Positions 6,788 to 9,313 of a stretch of 9,313 nt of DNA are shown piece after piece. Source of the stretch: REEB509 sp049314555. Lineage in GTDB: Bacteria; Pseudomonadota; Alphaproteobacteria; Caulobacterales; Aquidulcibacteraceae. The stretch is from positions 1 through 9,313 of the forward strand of contig JBMOEW010000067.1 in NCBI GenBank assembly GCA_049314555.1, read 5' to 3'. Both the position numbers and the translations under genes were made by a program. The notes below the pieces were generated by a model. The model was given only the letters and a program-made list of their open reading frames with translations. It was not told where the DNA came from and made no database searches. How positions within the stretch are numbered: the stretch's first letter is position 1; each line of letters starts with the position of its first letter.

Positions 6788-9217
6788 TCACGACCCGCCA
6801 ATACCACGCGGTTGCTGTGGATGCGAACGCGAAAAGTCGGGGGTTTGGTCGTCCGATTGGCCAGCACTGCGAGACATCTCGTCATTCGCCTCACCAAGAG
6901 CTAATGCCTCCAGGATCGTTTGCATGAGCAAGTCAGGGCGGATTGGCTTGGCCAAATGCTTGACCATTCCAGCGGTATGACAGCGTCCGATCTGCTCGGG
7001 TAAAGTGTCCGCGGTAAGTGCGATGATCGGCGTGGCCACATTGGGGCCCGATCCACGCCGAATTTCGCGGGTCGCCGTAAGTCCGTCCATCTCTGGCATA
7101 TGAATGTCCATCAAGATGAGATCGTAAACTTGCGCCTTGGCAAATCCGATCGCTTGTGGGCCATTTTCCGCAAAGGTGGCTGCAAGCCCGAACTGTTCCA
7201 AAATGGTCTTCAGGACGAGCCTATTCATGGCGTTGTCGTCAACAGCCAAGATGGAGATACCTTGCTGATCATTGCTCGCGTAAGGGCTGGCCGTCAGCTC
7301 CGATTGAGGCGACTGGGCCGCATCCAGTGGCAAGGCGAGACGCAGCGTAAAGGTCGAGCCAGCGCCGACTACAGACTCGACTTCAATAGCCCCTCCCATC
7401 AACTCAGCGAGATCCTGCGAAATGGCAAGACCAAGACCTGTGCCCCCAAATCGACGAGCAATGGATCCATCGGCCTGGCTAAACTTATCAAAGAGGCGGG
7501 CAATCTGTTCTTGGCTGATCCCGATGCCGGTATCACGCACACGGACTATGAGATCTGCTGTTTGATCGCCGCGCGCCTCTGCCTGAACACCAATGGCAAC
7601 CTCGCCAGAGTGTGTAAACTTGACGGCATTCGACACCAAATTCTGCAAAATCTGGCGCAATCGCAGGGCGTCACCAATGACAACCGGTGCCTGCTCCGCA
7701 TCGACTTCAACTGACAGAAATACGCCCTTGCCGTTCGCAGACGGCCGGAACAGCTCTCCAACACCACAAACGAGTCTGGCGAGGTCAAACGGCTCAGCCT
7801 CCAACCTGAGGTGCCCAGCTTCGATCTTGGACATATCGAGAAGGTCATTGAGCTGCGTCAGCAAAACCTCGCTCGCCTCCTGGATCAGGCCCACCATCGC
7901 CACTTGCTGATCGGATAGCGAGGTGCGTTGCAGCGCTGCAGCCATTCCGATCACACCGTTCATCGGTGTGCGGAGTTCATGGCTCATCGTCGCAAGGAAT
8001 TCAGTCTTTGCTTCACTTGCCGCTTCAGCCTTGGCACGAGCCAATTCAAGTTCGAGCTCTTGCTCTTTGCGATGCGTGATATCGCAGAGTGTGCCAATGA
8101 CCTCATCTTCTTTTGACGGACGCCAGTTGACACTCACCCATCGCACGTCTCCAGTTTTGGCATGAACAACCCGCAGATCGTGCCCGTCCCCCTGCATCGA
8201 GTCAGGCCTAATCCGCAGCGCTTCCTTGGCCCTTTCAACATCCTCGGGATGTACGAGCTTCCAAACCCCATCGTTCGTTGTCGCGTTGTTGAAGGGGGCA
8301 CCAAACATCATTTCGACTTCTGGCGACGACCAAACTTCAAAAGTCCGTGTATTCATGCCCCACGCGCCGGCTTGCGCCACACGCAGCGCCTCAGACAGGC
8401 TGGAGCGCGCGGCTTCCGCAGCGTTTCGAGCCGCCTCCAATGCGATCGACTGCTCCTTCCGGAACGTGATGTCGGCAATGACTCCAACGACCTTCCTACG
8501 GCTATAAAGACGCCAGCTCACACTCAGCCAATGAACCTGGCCCGTGGCCGGGTGGATGATGCGCACATCGCTGCTTTCACCCTGACCCGTTACCCGCGCG
8601 ATTTCTTTGGACATGCGCAACGCGGGCACATCGTCTGGATGGACGATCCGCCAAATGCCGTCGACCATTTCCTGGTTGGTGTAAGGAGCGCCAAACAGAT
8701 GCTCGACCTCCGGCGACGACCAACACGTCTGAGTGTCCAGTTCAACGCCCCATAGGCCTGCCTTCGCGGTTCGCAGCGCCTCCGTCAGCATTTTTCGCGC
8801 TTCTTCAGCAGCAACGCGCGATGCGTTCAGCGCGAGCTCCTGCTCTTTGCGCGCCGTGCAATCCACGATCAAACCGACCAGATGATCCTGATCTATCCAC
8901 CGCCAACTATTGGAAACCCATCGGGTTTGGCCATTGCGAAGGACAATCCTGAACTCGATCCCAGTGCCATTTTCGCCTGCAAATCCGGCTTTTTGGGCAC
9001 AGCGCAACGCGTCGCGATCCTCGGGATGAACGAGGCACCATATGCCATCCTGCAGGGTCTCAGCACTGTAGGGCACGCCAAACATGGCGTCGAACTCCGG
9101 CGATGACCAAGGCGCGCCAGCGCGCCGATCAAAACCCCAAACTGCGCCAGCAGTAGATTCCATGGCTTGCGCCAGGATCAGGCGCGCTTGCTCCGCGCGC
9201 GCACTTGATAGCGCCAA
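6788..9217 (-). CDS. Hybrid sensor histidine kinase, tandem PAS - HisKA - HATPase - REC; 5' end probably disrupted
   Basis: A sensor kinase fused to a receiver domain. From the TTG at 9217 it has 809 residues: three PAS_3-like domains (about 14-124, 145-254, 275-384), each with WSSPE, an HPEDR/HPDDV-type motif and a terminal D-x-T-x-RK PAC motif, joined by Ala/Glu-rich coiled-coil linkers. HisKA follows with phospho-acceptor H413 in MSHELRTPMNGVIG. The HATPase has an N box with N526 and N530, DTGIGI (562-567), FDKFSQ (576-581) and GGTGLGLAIS (591-600). The REC domain has D660/D661, phospho-acceptor D704 in LMDIHMPEMDG, T735 and K757. The last ~35 residues are polar and probably disordered. 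There is no HPt domain, so a separate phosphotransfer protein is expected. No membrane segment is visible. The TTG start is only the first possible start codon: the frame stays open to 9268 and encodes the end of another PAC motif, so the true protein was probably longer. The signal sensed is unknown. Confidence 0.9.
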   Translation of the reverse strand: MALSSARAEQARLILAQAMESTAGAVWGFDRRAGAPWSSPEFDAMFGVPYSAETLQDGIWCLVHPEDRDALRCAQKAGFAGENGTGIEFRIVLRNGQTRWVSNSWRWIDQDHLVGLIVDCTARKEQELALNASRVAAEEARKMLTEALRTAKAGLWGVELDTQTCWSSPEVEHLFGAPYTNQEMVDGIWRIVHPDDVPALRMSKEIARVTGQGESSDVRIIHPATGQVHWLSVSWRLYSRRKVVGVIADITFRKEQSIALEAARNAAEAARSSLSEALRVAQAGAWGMNTRTFEVWSSPEVEMMFGAPFNNATTNDGVWKLVHPEDVERAKEALRIRPDSMQGDGHDLRVVHAKTGDVRWVSVNWRPSKEDEVIGTLCDITHRKEQELELELARAKAEAASEAKTEFLATMSHELRTPMNGVIGMAAALQRTSLSDQQVAMVGLIQEASEVLLTQLNDLLDMSKIEAGHLRLEAEPFDLARLVCGVGELFRPSANGKGVFLSVEVDAEQAPVVIGDALRLRQILQNLVSNAVKFTHSGEVAIGVQAEARGDQTADLIVRVRDTGIGISQEQIARLFDKFSQADGSIARRFGGTGLGLAISQDLAELMGGAIEVESVVGAGSTFTLRLALPLDAAQSPQSELTASPYASNDQQGISILAVDDNAMNRLVLKTILEQFGLAATFAENGPQAIGFAKAQVYDLILMDIHMPEMDGLTATREIRRGSGPNVATPIIALTADTLPEQIGRCHTAGMVKHLAKPIRPDLLMQTILEALALGEANDEMSRSAGQSDDQTPDFSRSHPQQPRGIGGS

Positions 9218-9247
9218 CGCGCGCTCTTGCGCCTTTCGGCTTGTAAC
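8081..9247 (-). repeat. Tandem PAS-PAC coding repeats, period 387-390 bases
   Basis: The Asp codons of the D-x-T-x-RK motifs fall at 9250-9248, 8863-8861, 8473-8471 and 8083-8081, spacings of 129, 130 and 130 codons. The DNA around the WSSPE motif repeats in the same register (GGCGATGAC at 9099, GGCGACGAC at 8712 and 8322 on the plus strand). The units differ too much to recombine easily but look like products of internal duplication within the kinase gene. Confidence 0.8.
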
Positions 9248-9268
9248 ATCGGCAAGGACCCCTCTCTG
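9218..9268 (-). pseudogene. Remnant of a further PAS/PAC unit, in frame with the kinase
   Basis: Directly upstream of the TTG start, in the same frame, 17 codons read QRGVLADVTSRKAQERA. This matches the PAC ends of the three downstream domains (GLIVDCTARKEQELA, GVIADITFRKEQSIA, GTLCDITHRKEQELE) and sits one repeat period, 129 codons, before the first of them. It is therefore genuine kinase-coding sequence. No ATG, GTG or TTG occurs in this stretch, and an in-frame TGA (9271-9269) precedes it. It is either the surviving tail of a truncated domain or part of a full-length gene broken by a sequence error. Confidence 0.75.
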
Positions 9269-9313
9269 TCAGGGTAGTTGTCCGGCTCTTCCATTTTGGT
9301 CATCATTTTCAGG
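9269..9313 (-). other. Window-edge sequence beyond the in-frame stop, no clear PAS homology
   Basis: The 45 bases before the PAC remnant should encode the RWVSVNWR-like strand of the preceding PAS domain. None of the three minus-strand frames gives it. The kinase frame reads PENDDQNGRAGQLP then stop. The second frame is open and begins with several ATG codons (MMTKMEEPDNYPDRE). The third has stops near the edge and then PKWKSRTTTLTERG. The kinase-frame reading faintly resembles a generic PAC lead-in (DDQNGR). It could be true sequence with a nonsense mutation, a rearrangement junction, or poor sequence at a contig end. Confidence 0.4.

Noticed and set aside
7100..7714. 204-codon plus-strand frame opposite the kinase HATPase/REC region
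   Set aside because: It is the complement of conserved kinase motifs (DTGIGI, GGTGLGL, MDIHMPEMDG) and has no features of its own.
9269..9271. TGA read as selenocysteine within the PAS domain
   Set aside because: No SECIS-like hairpin is evident just downstream and PAS domains have no known selenocysteine; a mutation or sequence error is simpler.
9270..9306. A small separate gene starting MMTKMEEPDNYPDRE on the minus strand
   Set aside because: Its frame runs through the PAC-coding bases out of frame and ends at a stop soon after, with basic low-information sequence; no ribosome-binding site can be judged at the window edge.

Overview
The window looks like ordinary core-genome DNA of an alphaproteobacterium. 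Evidence for this is the gene order ileS - lspA - DUF3035-type lipoprotein - paired M16 peptidases, the GC-rich codon use, and the style of the hybrid kinase. A Caulobacterales/Maricaulales-like (stalked, marine) lineage is my guess from protein flavour only. Both ends cut through genes or gene-like sequence, so this may be a whole short contig.

Plus-strand block (1-6164): the C-terminal ~719 codons of isoleucyl-tRNA synthetase; lspA, overlapping or abutting it; a small secreted lipoprotein; and two secreted M16B peptidase subunits overlapping by 4 bases (ATGA). ileS-lspA looks like one transcription unit. A 74-base gap before the lipoprotein leaves room for a second promoter. LspA is the enzyme expected to process the lipoprotein encoded next to it. 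The two M16 proteins carry complementary halves of the usual active site: the first has HxxEH but no R/Y pair, the second has R/Y but no HxxEH. They therefore probably act as an obligate heterodimer in the periplasm.

Minus-strand block (9313-6233), convergent with the first: a hybrid sensor histidine kinase (tandem PAS - HisKA - HATPase - receiver) followed 18 bases later by family I inorganic pyrophosphatase (ppa). The PAS domains repeat with a 129-130 codon period. That period continues upstream of the only available start codon (a TTG) into the end of a further PAS/PAC unit. An in-frame TGA at 9269-9271 then breaks the frame, and recognisable PAS similarity stops. The kinase is therefore either 5'-disrupted in this strain or damaged by an error at the sequence edge.

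No tRNA, rRNA, CRISPR array, insertion sequence or prophage gene was seen. I found no convincing new multi-gene system. The points most worth a second look are the broken kinase N-terminus, the complementary M16 pair, and the loss of zinc ligands in IleRS.
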